A DNA stretch of 64,000 nucleotides from Salinibacterium sp. PAMC 21357. GTDB lineage: Bacteria; Actinomycetota; Actinomycetes; Actinomycetales; Microbacteriaceae. The stretch spans positions 744,001-808,000 of the forward strand of contig NZ_AHWA01000004.1 in NCBI RefSeq assembly GCF_000247645.1, read 5' to 3'. The position numbers were made by a program, and so were the translations under genes. The stretch's first letter is position 1. Each line of letters begins with the position of its first letter. The notes under the pieces were generated by a model. That model was not told the DNA's origin. It was given only the letters and a program-made list of their open reading frames with translations, and did not search any database. Of the stretch, positions 51,161 to 59,800 are shown in pieces.

Positions 51161-52911
51161 CCGCGAAACCAGTTCTGTTAATCGGCGACGGGGCCGCCAC
51201 CCTCACTGATCTGATCGACGTGGCACGCGACCGCCGACGCGTTGCCTTCGCCCCTGAGGTGGCCGAGCGCATGGCACCCAGCCGCGACTGGATCGAAGGC
51301 ATCATTGGCGGCATGGAGGCCGGCAAAGACACCCCACCGATCTACAGCATCAACACCGGCTTCGGCTCCCTGGCCGGTCGCCAAGCTTTCGAAGACCCCG
51401 CGGATGCCGCTGAACTGAGTCGCCGTCTGATACTGGCGGATGCCGCGGGCGTGGGTCGCAACGTCGACGAAGAGGTCGTGCGCGCCACCATCTTCATTCG
51501 CATCGTGAGCTTGACCCGGGGATACTCCGGAGTGCAGTTCGCCATCGTGCAGGGCCTCATCGACATGCTCAATAAGGACGTTTTCCCGGCAGTTCCGGAG
51601 TACGGATCCTTGGGCGCCAGCGGTGATCTCATCCCCCTCGCCCACATCGCGATCGTGCTCACCGCGCCACCGAACATTGACGGCAAACCCGTCGACGACG
51701 ACCCGCTCGACTCCGGCGAAGCGTTTATCGACGGCCGCATCGTGAGTGGCGTTGAAGCGATGGCGCACGCAGGCATCCCGCGCATCCCGATATCTGCCAA
51801 GGATGGTTTGGCGCTCTTGAACGGCACCTCATTCTCGGCAGCGCAGGCAGCCTTGGCCCTCTGGGATGCGCAAGTGCTGCTGGACACCGCCACGATTACC
51901 GCCGTCATGTCAATTGAGGCATTGCGCGGTTTCGGCGACGCTTTCATCGCCGAACTGCATGACGCTCGAGGCCAGAAGGGCCAAATTGCGATCGCTTCGC
52001 GCATCCGCCAACTGCTGAGCGACAGCACCTTTGTCACCGGCGATCGCGACAGCAATCCGGACCGCCAACCACCGCAAGACGCCTACTCGCTGCGGTGCGT
52101 TCCGCAAGTATTCGGGCCGGTGAAAGACACGCTCGACTTCGTGGGCGGAATCATCGAAACCGAGATCAACGCGGCCACCGATAACCCCCTCATCATTCCC
52201 GAGTTGCCGTCGAGCAGAAGCCTGAAGGCAGTATCGGGCGGCAACTTCCACGCCGAATATCTCGCGTTCGCCGCCGACTTCCTCTCGATTGTGGTGACTG
52301 AAATCGGCAACATCACCGAACGACGACTGTTCCGCCTCGATGACGGGACTCTCAACCGTGGCCTTCCGGACATGCTCGTCGCGAGCGAAAAAGTTGGGCT
52401 CGACTGCGGCTTCATGCTGCCGCAGTATCTGGCCGCCGCTCTCGTCTCGGATTGCAAGACGCTCGCACATCCCGACAGCGTCGACTCGATCCCCACGAGC
52501 GCGAATCAAGAAGACCACGTCTCCATGGCCAACAACGCCGGCCGCCACGCTCGAACCATCGTCAGCAACATCCAGCAAGTGGTCGCCATTGAACTTCTCA
52601 TGGCCACTCAGGCCCTCGAACTGCGAGAAATCGAGCGAGAGGGAACCGGCCAAACGATGGGGACGGCCAGCCGTGCCGCCGTCGCCCTCGTGCGCGGCAC
52701 TCCCGCGAGCGACGGCCGCCCCAACGGTCACGTGACGAAGGATGCGGTGCTGTATCCCCGCATCCGTGCCGTCGCCGAACTCGTGACCAGCGGTGCCGTG
52801 ATCCGTGCTGCGGATGCCGCCCTCAGCGCCCCCAACGGTGTCGAAGCCGAGACTGACGCCGAGACCACGACCGAGCCTAGAACAGGGTCAGACACCGGGG
52901 CCGCGAAATGA
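51157..52911 (+). CDS. MIO-dependent amino acid ammonia lyase, HAL-like with altered selectivity motif
   Basis: A 584-aa lyase that eliminates ammonia from an amino acid through a methylidene-imidazolone cofactor made from A154-S155-G156 (GSLGASGDLIPLAH). Conserved catalytic features include YSINTGFG, LLNGT, DAYSLRCVPQ, GGNFHAE and NQEDHVSM, the last as in histidine lyases. The selectivity pair, Ser-His in histidine lyases, is A94-D95 (LILADAAG); it is neither the HL of tyrosine lyases nor the FL of phenylalanine lyases. It is longer than HutH (about 510 aa) by a variable acidic tail. Substrate open. ATG 51157 overlaps iclR (ATGA). Confidence 0.9.
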   Translation: MTAKPVLLIGDGAATLTDLIDVARDRRRVAFAPEVAERMAPSRDWIEGIIGGMEAGKDTPPIYSINTGFGSLAGRQAFEDPADAAELSRRLILADAAGVGRNVDEEVVRATIFIRIVSLTRGYSGVQFAIVQGLIDMLNKDVFPAVPEYGSLGASGDLIPLAHIAIVLTAPPNIDGKPVDDDPLDSGEAFIDGRIVSGVEAMAHAGIPRIPISAKDGLALLNGTSFSAAQAALALWDAQVLLDTATITAVMSIEALRGFGDAFIAELHDARGQKGQIAIASRIRQLLSDSTFVTGDRDSNPDRQPPQDAYSLRCVPQVFGPVKDTLDFVGGIIETEINAATDNPLIIPELPSSRSLKAVSGGNFHAEYLAFAADFLSIVVTEIGNITERRLFRLDDGTLNRGLPDMLVASEKVGLDCGFMLPQYLAAALVSDCKTLAHPDSVDSIPTSANQEDHVSMANNAGRHARTIVSNIQQVVAIELLMATQALELREIEREGTGQTMGTASRAAVALVRGTPASDGRPNGHVTKDAVLYPRIRAVAELVTSGAVIRAADAALSAPNGVEAETDAETTTEPRTGSDTGAAK

Positions 52912-53876
52912 GCATCGAACTTCGCGTACTCGCCCGCGACACCGTTGCCAACAGGGTTGACGCGTTCACCCTTGGCCGGCCCGACGGCGGAACGCTTCCC
53001 GCCTGGACCCCTGGTTCACACATCGATCTCACGCTGCCCGGCGGCCTGATCCGACAGTATTCGCTGTGCTCCAATCCGGCCGACTCTCACACGTGGAGGG
53101 TTGCCGTTCTTCATGAGCCGGAGGGACGAGGTGGGTCGGTAGCGGCGCACAAACACCTGCAGGTCGGTGCGCGCGTTCACGCTGACGGGCCGCGCGACAA
53201 CTTCGGCTTCGTGACGGCATCCGCCGAAACGGCAACGGCAGCAGCAGCAGCAGCAGGACCCGACTTGCTCTTCATCGCGGGAGGGATTGGCATCACCCCG
53301 ATCCTGCCCATGGTGCGAGCAGCCGACGCCGCGGGGGCGAACTGGCGTTTGCTCTACCTCGGACGCTCCCACGAATCGATGGGTTTCCTCGACGAACTTG
53401 CTACCTTCAGCGACCGGGTGACAGTGCATCCCGGTCTAGATCGTGGGCGAATCGACTTGGCCAACGCCGTCGATTCCACCGGGCTCCTCACTCCCCAGAT
53501 CTTTGCCTGCGGGCCCGAGCGACTGCTCGACGCCGTGATTGCGTGCTGCCCAGCCGAATTGCTTCACATCGAACGATTCACCGGAAACGGAACCGGAGCC
53601 GAAAGCACCGACACCGCTTTCGTCGTTGAAACCAACGACGGCACCGAGATCGCGGTAGGCGCCGACGAAACGATTCTGGCGGCAATGACGCGCTGCGGAG
53701 TGCCTGCCCTCAACTCCTGCCAAGAAGGCATTTGTGGAACCTGCGAGACCGTCGTGCTCGGCGGAGTGCCCCTCCATCGCGACGAAGTGCTCAGCGACGA
53801 AGAACGCGAGAGCAATGAAACCATGATGATTTGCGTGTCCCGCAGCGTCGGTGAGCGCCTCGTTCTCGACCTATGA
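52908..53876 (+). CDS. VanB/PDR-type oxidoreductase (FMN, NAD, C-terminal 2Fe-2S)
   Basis: A 322-aa single-chain reductase: flavin domain with GLIRQYSLCSNP, NAD domain LLFIAGGIGITPILPMV and CGPERLLDAV, then a plant-type ferredoxin domain with CQEGICGTCETVVL and a fourth Cys in MMICVSR. Such proteins pass NAD(P)H electrons to Rieske oxygenases or P450s. No Rieske oxygenase is nearby, so the divergent P450 is the best partner. The ATGA overlap with the lyase shows the two are coproduced. Confidence 0.94.
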   Translation: MSIELRVLARDTVANRVDAFTLGRPDGGTLPAWTPGSHIDLTLPGGLIRQYSLCSNPADSHTWRVAVLHEPEGRGGSVAAHKHLQVGARVHADGPRDNFGFVTASAETATAAAAAAGPDLLFIAGGIGITPILPMVRAADAAGANWRLLYLGRSHESMGFLDELATFSDRVTVHPGLDRGRIDLANAVDSTGLLTPQIFACGPERLLDAVIACCPAELLHIERFTGNGTGAESTDTAFVVETNDGTEIAVGADETILAAMTRCGVPALNSCQEGICGTCETVVLGGVPLHRDEVLSDEERESNETMMICVSRSVGERLVLDL

Positions 53877-53937
53877 TCCGGTGGCGCGTCGACATCCGCG
53901 ACGGAATACCCGCCGTGGTCGCACGGTTGCACAACTC

Positions 53938-54801
53938 ATGACCGACCTGCTCGCGCCAGATACCGCCATGGGCGCAGTGACGCTCAGCGTTGCCAACTTG
54001 GACGCCCTCACCGCGTATTACCGGGATGCCGTGGCGCTGACAGTGCTGAGAGAGTCTTCTGACACCGTCGTCCTCGGTCGCGGCACCACGCCCGTCGTGA
54101 TCCTCAAGCATTCGCCCGCGCTCAAGCATGCGAGCCCCCGCGATGCCGGACTCTTTCACACCGCCATCCTGTTCGACACTGAAGAAGCGCTGGCGGCAGC
54201 CGTCTACTCGGTGGCCACTCGCTACCCGAAGACGTTCACGGGCAGCGCCGACCATCTCGTGAGCAAGGCCTTCTACTTCACCGACCCCGAGGGCAACGGC
54301 GTTGAACTGTACTGGGATCGCGACCGCACCCAGTGGAGCTGGACTCACGGCGCCGTCGAAATGGCCACCCTCTTTCTCGACCCGAACGGCTTCCTTCAAG
54401 AGAACCTCACCGAAGCAGCCGTCGAGCAGCCCGTCATCGGTGGCGCCCGCGTCGGTCACGTGCACCTGCAAGTCGGCGACGTGAAGACTGCGCGCGAGTT
54501 CTACGTCAACCAACTCGGCTTCGAAGCCACCACCGAAATCCCCGGCAGCGCCGTATTCGTGAGCGCCGGCGGCTACCACCACCACATGGCCATGAACACG
54601 TGGAACTCGAGCGGTGCCGGTCCGCGGCTGCCCGCCCTCGGCCTCGCCCAAGTCGACATTGCGGTGCCGAGCGCCGACGATCTCGGCGCGCTTGGCGAAC
54701 GGATGACGCACCACGGCATCCCGCTACGAAACGATGGCCGAACCCTCACTTTCGAAGACCCGTGGGCCAACACGATTCACGTGACGACCGCCGCACATTA
54801 G
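53938..54801 (+). CDS. Two-domain VOC protein, CatE-like (catechol 2,3-dioxygenase-like)
   Basis: About 287 aa with two VOC domains: AVTLSVANLDALTAYYRDAV ... FYFTDPEGNGVELYWD, and GHVHLQVGDVKTAREFYVNQLGF ... DPWANTIHV. It resembles Bacillus CatE-type extradiol dioxygenases by length and order. A His ligand in GHVHLQ and the Glu of GNGVELY are present; the C-terminal Glu position reads IHV. It lies 61 bp after the reductase gene and could be cotranscribed, but ring cleavage is not proven. Confidence 0.8.
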   Translation: MTDLLAPDTAMGAVTLSVANLDALTAYYRDAVALTVLRESSDTVVLGRGTTPVVILKHSPALKHASPRDAGLFHTAILFDTEEALAAAVYSVATRYPKTFTGSADHLVSKAFYFTDPEGNGVELYWDRDRTQWSWTHGAVEMATLFLDPNGFLQENLTEAAVEQPVIGGARVGHVHLQVGDVKTAREFYVNQLGFEATTEIPGSAVFVSAGGYHHHMAMNTWNSSGAGPRLPALGLAQVDIAVPSADDLGALGERMTHHGIPLRNDGRTLTFEDPWANTIHVTTAAH

Positions 54802-54864
54802 GGCGGCAGCAAGCGCCAAAAACAGTGCTTGCCAAGGCGCGAATCGAGGCGCACACTATCTTGC

Positions 54865-55215
54865 ATGGATGCCGATCCAGTAACCACGAATCCGGAACAC
54901 TACTCAGTGGTGTTCGAGAATGACCGCGTACGAGTGCTTGAGTACATCGATGCGGCCGGCGACAAGACGACACCGCACGAGCATCCCGACAGTGTGATGA
55001 TCACCCTCAGCGATTTTCAGCGTCGCCTCCATGCGGAGGGCAACTTCCGTGATGTCGATCTGCCCGCGGGCAAAGCCATGTGGCTCGCAGCTCAGCGTCA
55101 TGCCGGCGAGAACATTGGGGAGACCCCGACGCACGTTATTTTCGTCGAACTCAAAGACGCCACGCGTGAAAAGTCGACGTCAGGATGGTTGGGCCCGGCC
55201 CAACTCGCGCCTTAG
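54865..55215 (+). CDS. Small cupin-domain protein
   Basis: A 116-aa single cupin: VVFENDRVRVLEYIDAAGDKTTPHEHPDSVMITLSDFQRR holds the metal-binding HEH and the first cupin motif, and ETPTHVIFVELKD the second. It is of the cytoplasmic cupin type with no enzyme assignment. It starts just after a CACTAT/TATCTT -10-like stretch and is convergent with the serine-hydrolase-like gene, overlapping it by 4 bp. Confidence 0.8.
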   Translation: MDADPVTTNPEHYSVVFENDRVRVLEYIDAAGDKTTPHEHPDSVMITLSDFQRRLHAEGNFRDVDLPAGKAMWLAAQRHAGENIGETPTHVIFVELKDATREKSTSGWLGPAQLAP

Positions 55216-56222
55216 CCGCCGAGGAGTTCGTCAATCTCGCGGATGATCGGCCACGCACACTCTTCAGAGTTGGAAAGCACAACAACGTCGAGATCAGCCT
55301 CAAGGTAGTGGCGAACGATTCCGGATGCTCCGGGCCCAACACCGTCAGCGAAATAGCTGCGCACGGTGCCATCTTCGTTCATGTCGAACTCAAGCCCGAA
55401 GCCATACCAAGTCTCTTCGTCGTACTTCACCTGTGGGGTGAGAAACTCTTCCGTGAACTCCGCGTTGAGCAGTTCACCATTGCGCAGAGCCTGGATAAAG
55501 CGAACCAGATCGGCCGCGGTGACATGGGCGCCGCTGTCGGGAAGCCCGATAGGCGGTGCGCTGTAGATGTTGGAAACCCAGCGACCGTCAATGAAGTCCC
55601 AGCCTTCCGCAACGCGTGGCGCAGCATCCCGGCGGTCATAGAAACCAGAATCGATCATGCCGGCAGGCGTGAAAACATCATCAAAGACCAACTGGCGGTA
55701 CTTCTCTTCGGTGACTTTCTCAAGGGCTAGGCCCGCGAGAACATAACCGGCGTTGCTGTACACGCACTCGACTCCGGGCTCGGCCAGAGATTCTTTGTTG
55801 ATGAACAGCGGCAATTGATCGGCCGGTTCCATGATCGTGTAGGTGGGGAACTCGGACCAGAGGGCGGCGTAGCTTTCGCCCTCTTCTTCATCCACATCAT
55901 CCGCAATGCCGCTCGTGTGCGTCAGCACATGCAAGAGCGTGACGGCCGGGTCAATCTCCGACTCGGCCAAATCAACGTAATGGTGAATGGAGGTCTCAAG
56001 ATCGAGCTCGCCCTTCGATACCTGCTGCAACACGGCAACACTCGTGAAGAGCTTCGTAATCGCGTTCGAATCGAAACGGGTGTCTGCCGTGTTCATCACA
56101 TCCCAGCGATGGCTAGCCTTGCCCATGACGGCTTCAAAAATCGTGGCATTGCCGCGCTTGATTAAGACGGTGCCAGAGAAGTCGTTTTGCTCAAGAAAAT
56201 CATTGAGCTCGGTGGTGTCCAT
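55212..56222 (-). CDS. Beta-lactamase/serine hydrolase-family protein lacking nucleophile serine
   Basis: A 336-aa protein of the class C beta-lactamase/DD-peptidase-like fold. LLHVLTHTSGI, the YxN motif in VYSNAGYVLAGLALE and a C-terminal GxG-like segment (GVGPGASGIVRHY) are normal. The SxxK motif reads A54-I-T-K57 (codon GCG at 56061-56063), so the catalytic Ser is Ala. No signal peptide is seen. It may be an inactive ligand-binding paralogue. It is convergent with the cupin gene. Confidence 0.85.
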   Translation of the reverse strand: MDTTELNDFLEQNDFSGTVLIKRGNATIFEAVMGKASHRWDVMNTADTRFDSNAITKLFTSVAVLQQVSKGELDLETSIHHYVDLAESEIDPAVTLLHVLTHTSGIADDVDEEEGESYAALWSEFPTYTIMEPADQLPLFINKESLAEPGVECVYSNAGYVLAGLALEKVTEEKYRQLVFDDVFTPAGMIDSGFYDRRDAAPRVAEGWDFIDGRWVSNIYSAPPIGLPDSGAHVTAADLVRFIQALRNGELLNAEFTEEFLTPQVKYDEETWYGFGLEFDMNEDGTVRSYFADGVGPGASGIVRHYLEADLDVVVLSNSEECAWPIIREIDELLGG

Positions 56223-56359
56223 AGGGCGAGCCTACCGACTGTCACTGACCAAAGGCAGCATGGATGTCGGAGCCGGTTTCAGTCGGTTACTCCACACGCT
56301 CACAGCGAACAGGGCGCGTTCTCGGAATAGTCATCAGCTACCGACAGTTCAACGGATAC

Positions 56360-56917
56360 ATGACTACTTCTCTAGACACCCACACCAACTTCGTCGCCGG
56401 CACTTGGGACATCGATCCCACCCACTCGACCGTCTCCTTCGCTGTCAAGCACCTCATGATTAGCAAGGTCCGCGGCACCTTCGACGGTTTCAGCGGCACC
56501 ATCGTCACGTCGGAGAACGCGGCAGAGAACCAGGTCAACGCCTCCATCGACATGGCAACCATCAACACCAACCAGGCTGACCGTGACGGCCACCTGCGCA
56601 CCAACGACTTCTTCAACGTAGAGGAATTCCCCACAGCAAACTTCACGTCTACCTCGGTCAAGATCGACGGCGACGACATGACTGTCGACGGCGAGCTCAC
56701 TCTCCGCGGCGTCACCAAGCCCGTTACCCTCAAAGGCGAATTCGGCGGCATCGCCACCAGCCCGTACGGCCAGACCATGGCGGCGGCGAGCGTCAGCACC
56801 GTCATCAACCGCACCGACTTCGGCATCAACTACAACGCAGCGCTCGAGACTGGCGGCGTGCTGCTCGGCGAGAACGTGACCCTTACGCTCGAGATTGAGG
56901 CTGCACTTCAGCAGTAG
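56360..56917 (+). CDS. YceI-family lipid-binding protein
   Basis: A 185-aa lipocalin-like barrel: GTWDIDPTHSTVSFAVKHLMISKVRGTF, FFNVEEFPTANFTSTSV, GELTLRGVTKPVTL and GFGINY-like DFGINYNAAL. It has no signal peptide, so it is cytoplasmic, unlike proteobacterial YceI. It probably binds a long isoprenoid or fatty molecule. ATG 56360 gives the standard family N-terminus; longer frames add an unlikely stretch. Confidence 0.93.
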   Translation: MTTSLDTHTNFVAGTWDIDPTHSTVSFAVKHLMISKVRGTFDGFSGTIVTSENAAENQVNASIDMATINTNQADRDGHLRTNDFFNVEEFPTANFTSTSVKIDGDDMTVDGELTLRGVTKPVTLKGEFGGIATSPYGQTMAAASVSTVINRTDFGINYNAALETGGVLLGENVTLTLEIEAALQQ

Positions 56918-56941
56918 CATCACCCCTTCGAATCACTGACG

Positions 56942-56975
56942 AGGCCTCTCTGCGCACTGCGCAGGGAGGCCTTTG
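56942..56975. terminator. Terminator between yceI-like and MFS genes
   Basis: AGGCCTCTCTGCGC pairs with GCGCAGGGAGGCCT across a 3-nt loop with one G-T wobble, followed by TTT on the plus strand. It lies between convergent genes and can serve both. Confidence 0.7.
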
Positions 56976-58226
56976 TCATGACGTGCCAGCTGCAGTGTCG
57001 AGCAACATTTTCTCGGCTGCAGCAACGGCGGCGCTCCGCCACACCACAAGCGCGGCCGCTGCAACGATGAGCACCAAAATTCCGGCACCCCACGCGAGCC
57101 CCGCGTAGCCGACCTGCGCGAGAATTGGTCCGGCAAATCCTCCACCGAGCGCACCAGCAAGGCTCATGATCGTGTCGCTGCGGCCCTGAATTCGCAGCTT
57201 CGTTTTTCCGGTCGCGAGATCAGCGACGAGCGCAGAACCACCAACGGTCGATGCACTCCAGCCGAGGCCAAGCAAGACCAACCCGACGGTGACCGCCGAG
57301 TTACTCAGTTGCCCCAGCGCAACCACAAGCACGGCGGCCGCAAAGAACACCTGCCCAATGAGGATGGTGGGGATGCGGCCGAAACGGTCACTGGCCCATC
57401 CGAAGACCGGCGACAGCGCGTACATTCCCGCGATGTGCAGGCTGATGGTGAAGCCGATGATCGTGAGACTTGCTCCCTGATGGCTCAGGTGCACCGGCGT
57501 CATCGCCATGATCGAGACCATCACCGCATGGCTGATCGCAATGGCAGCGATCGCAAAGACGAGCGGGCCACGACCGCGCACGATTCCGGCATCCGCGACA
57601 GCAGCAGGTTCAACCGGGCGTTGGGCGGCGAGCGTCAGCGGATCAGGTCGCAGCACGACAAGGTACAGAGCCATGGCCGCGAGTTGGGCGGCAATCGCGA
57701 ACACAAACGATCCCGTATTGGTCGGCAGCGACAGCCATTGGGCAACCGCTTCGCCGGGGCCGACGAGGTTGGGGCCAGCAACGGCACCGATTGTGGTGGA
57801 CCAGACAACGAGGGACAGGTCACGTCCCCGATGTTCGGGAGCCGCAACATCCGTCGCCGCAAAGCGCGCCTGAAGGCCGACCGCGGTGCCGACACCGAGC
57901 ATCGCGAAACCCAGAATGAGCAGCGGGAAGAATGCGACGCCCACCGCGATCACCGTGATGAGGGATCCACCCGCGGCAATGCCGGCGCCGAGCGCCAGTG
58001 CCGGTCGTCGACCCCAGCGGGCCGCTAGTCGAGCAAGGGGAATCGACACAAGTGCTGCACCGAGTGTGCTGGATGTTGCCGCTGCTCCCGAGAGCGTCTC
58101 GCCACCCAGATCGGCGGCCAAGATCGCACCGACCGCAACCGTTGCTCCCAGCCCGAGACCGGCGAGCACTTGGCCCGCGACCAACGTTCTGACGATGCGG
58201 GTTTGCACTGCACGATCGATGTCCAT
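56976..58226 (-). CDS. MFS transporter
   Basis: About 416 aa with twelve TM helices. The helix 2-3 loop has the MFS motif A form LAARWGRRPALALGAG and the second half has GWASDRFGRIPTIL. It is similar to drug or sugar exporters of the DHA1 type. ATG 58226 (MDIDRAVQTR) is preferred to the longer frame. It is divergent from purS; the substrate is unknown. Confidence 0.9.
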   Translation of the reverse strand: MDIDRAVQTRIVRTLVAGQVLAGLGLGATVAVGAILAADLGGETLSGAAATSSTLGAALVSIPLARLAARWGRRPALALGAGIAAGGSLITVIAVGVAFFPLLILGFAMLGVGTAVGLQARFAATDVAAPEHRGRDLSLVVWSTTIGAVAGPNLVGPGEAVAQWLSLPTNTGSFVFAIAAQLAAMALYLVVLRPDPLTLAAQRPVEPAAVADAGIVRGRGPLVFAIAAIAISHAVMVSIMAMTPVHLSHQGASLTIIGFTISLHIAGMYALSPVFGWASDRFGRIPTILIGQVFFAAAVLVVALGQLSNSAVTVGLVLLGLGWSASTVGGSALVADLATGKTKLRIQGRSDTIMSLAGALGGGFAGPILAQVGYAGLAWGAGILVLIVAAAALVVWRSAAVAAAEKMLLDTAAGTS

Positions 58227-58301
58227 GAGTACAGTCTGGCGCACCACTAGCCTCCGCTAGACTGGAGGCAATCCGCCCGCGCGAAATCATGGAGTGATTC
58301 G
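58227..58301. promoter_or_regulatory. MFS/purS divergent promoter region
   Basis: TAGACT at 58258-58263 on the plus strand is a likely -10 for purS, giving a leader of about 32 nt that includes GGAGTG before the GTG start. The MFS promoter must lie in the same 75 bp. Confidence 0.4.
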
Positions 58302-58574
58302 GTGCCAATTATTGTCGTCGAGGTAATGCCTAAGGCTGAAATCCTCGATCCTCAGGGTAAGGCCGTAGCCGGCGCCCTCGTCCGTCTCGACAAGAGCGAG
58401 TTCAGCGCGGTGCGCATCGGTAAGCGTTTTGAGCTCACCGTTGAAGGCCCGATCACTGATGAGCTGCTGGCTGAGGCCCGCGAGATCGCCAACGATCTTC
58501 TCGCCAACACGGTTATCGAAGATGTTATTTATGTCGGCGAGGCTCGCCCCGCCGACGACGCTCAGGGCGCATAG
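58302..58574 (+). CDS. purS: Phosphoribosylformylglycinamidine synthase subunit PurS
   Basis: A 90-aa protein: [25 protein letters not shown] and [13 protein letters not shown], then a helical C-terminus, as in PurS. It bridges PurQ and PurL in the FGAM synthase complex. The GTG start has GGAGTG upstream. The stop overlaps the purQ GTG by 1 bp. Confidence 0.95.
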   Translation: MPIIVVEVMPKAEILDPQGKAVAGALVRLDKSEFSAVRIGKRFELTVEGPITDELLAEAREIANDLLANTVIEDVIYVGEARPADDAQGA

Positions 58575-59272
58575 TGCGCGTCGGAGTCATCACCTTTCCG
58601 GGTTCGCTCGACGACCGAGACGCTCAGCGTGCGGTCAAGCTGGGTGGCGGTGAGCCGGTAGCCCTGTGGCACGGCGACCACGACCTCAAGAACGTGGATG
58701 CCATCGTTCTGCCCGGTGGTTTTAGCTACGGCGACTACCTTCGTGCCGGCGCGATCGCAGCGCACTCACCCATCATGAGCGAGGTCATCACGGCCGCCAA
58801 CGCCGGAATGCCCGTTCTCGGCATCTGCAACGGTTTCCAGATCTTGGTGGAAGCCCACCTGCTGCCCGGCGGTCTCGTGCGTAACGATCACGGTGACTTT
58901 GTCTGCCGCGACCAGAAGCTGCGCGTCGAGAACGTCAACACCGCGTGGAGCAACGATTTCAAAGAGGGCGAAGAGATCATCATCCCGTTGAAAAACGGCG
59001 AGGGTGGCTACATCGCCGACCAAGACACGCTCGATCGTCTTGAGGGTGAAGGCCAGGTCGTGTTCCGCTACCTTGAGGTCAACCCCAACGGGTCAGCGAA
59101 CGACATTGCCGGCATCTCAAATGCGCGCGGCAACGTCGTGGGGCTTATGCCTCATCCCGAGCACGCGACCGAAGCTGGCTTTGGGCCAGACACTCGCGCC
59201 GCAATGCGTTCGGGCACCGACGGCCTCACGTTCTTCACGAGCGCGATCAGCTCGTTGATGGCCAACGCCTAA
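58574..59272 (+). CDS. purQ: Phosphoribosylformylglycinamidine synthase glutaminase subunit PurQ
   Basis: A 232-aa class I glutamine amidotransferase. The nucleophile Cys is in [11 protein letters not shown], and the His/Glu pair in [29 protein letters not shown] is the PurQ N-terminus. It supplies ammonia to PurL for FGAM synthesis. purL is not downstream; DUF3817 follows 19 bp later. Confidence 0.96.
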   Translation: MRVGVITFPGSLDDRDAQRAVKLGGGEPVALWHGDHDLKNVDAIVLPGGFSYGDYLRAGAIAAHSPIMSEVITAANAGMPVLGICNGFQILVEAHLLPGGLVRNDHGDFVCRDQKLRVENVNTAWSNDFKEGEEIIIPLKNGEGGYIADQDTLDRLEGEGQVVFRYLEVNPNGSANDIAGISNARGNVVGLMPHPEHATEAGFGPDTRAAMRSGTDGLTFFTSAISSLMANA

Positions 59273-59290
59273 TACTGAAAGTTCAGCCCC

Positions 59291-59755
59291 ATGTTTGCGA
59301 CCCCCAAGTCACTGTTCCGCGTTTTGGCGTTCGCTGAGGCGGTGACCTGGACTCTGCTCATCACGGGCCTCATCTTGCGCGCTACGGCGGGGCTGGATGT
59401 TGCGGTGTCGATCGGTGGGGCCATTCACGGTTTCGTGTTCCTCGCCTACGGTGCCACCGCCGTGTTGCTGACGGTGAACCAGCGTTGGAGCGTCGGCACC
59501 GCCGTGCTCACCATCGGTAGCGCCGTCGTTCCCTATGCGACGATCCCTGTTGAGTTGTGGCTTGCCCGCTCGGGTCGTCTCACGGGCGGCTGGCGCAAGG
59601 AAGCATCCGATCATCCGCGTGATGCGGGTTGGGTTGACCGCACAATGCGGTGGGCCCTCAATCACCCGGTCCTGCTCGCCAGCGTGATCGTTGCGGCTGT
59701 CGTCGTGCTCTACGTTGTGCTGATCACGCTTGGCCCTCCCGGCGGCGGCGAGTAG
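59291..59755 (+). CDS. DUF3817 membrane protein
   Basis: A 154-aa protein with four TM helices and the DUF3817 signature FRVLAFAEAVTWTLLITGL, GAIHGFVFLAYG and YATIPVELWL. It lies 19 bp after purQ and probably belongs to the same transcript, a position often seen in Actinobacteria. Function is unknown. Confidence 0.88.
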   Translation: MFATPKSLFRVLAFAEAVTWTLLITGLILRATAGLDVAVSIGGAIHGFVFLAYGATAVLLTVNQRWSVGTAVLTIGSAVVPYATIPVELWLARSGRLTGGWRKEASDHPRDAGWVDRTMRWALNHPVLLASVIVAAVVVLYVVLITLGPPGGGE

Positions 59756-59800
59756 CGATCTAGCTTTGCGCGGCCAGCTGCCGCGAACGGTGCCCGCGTT

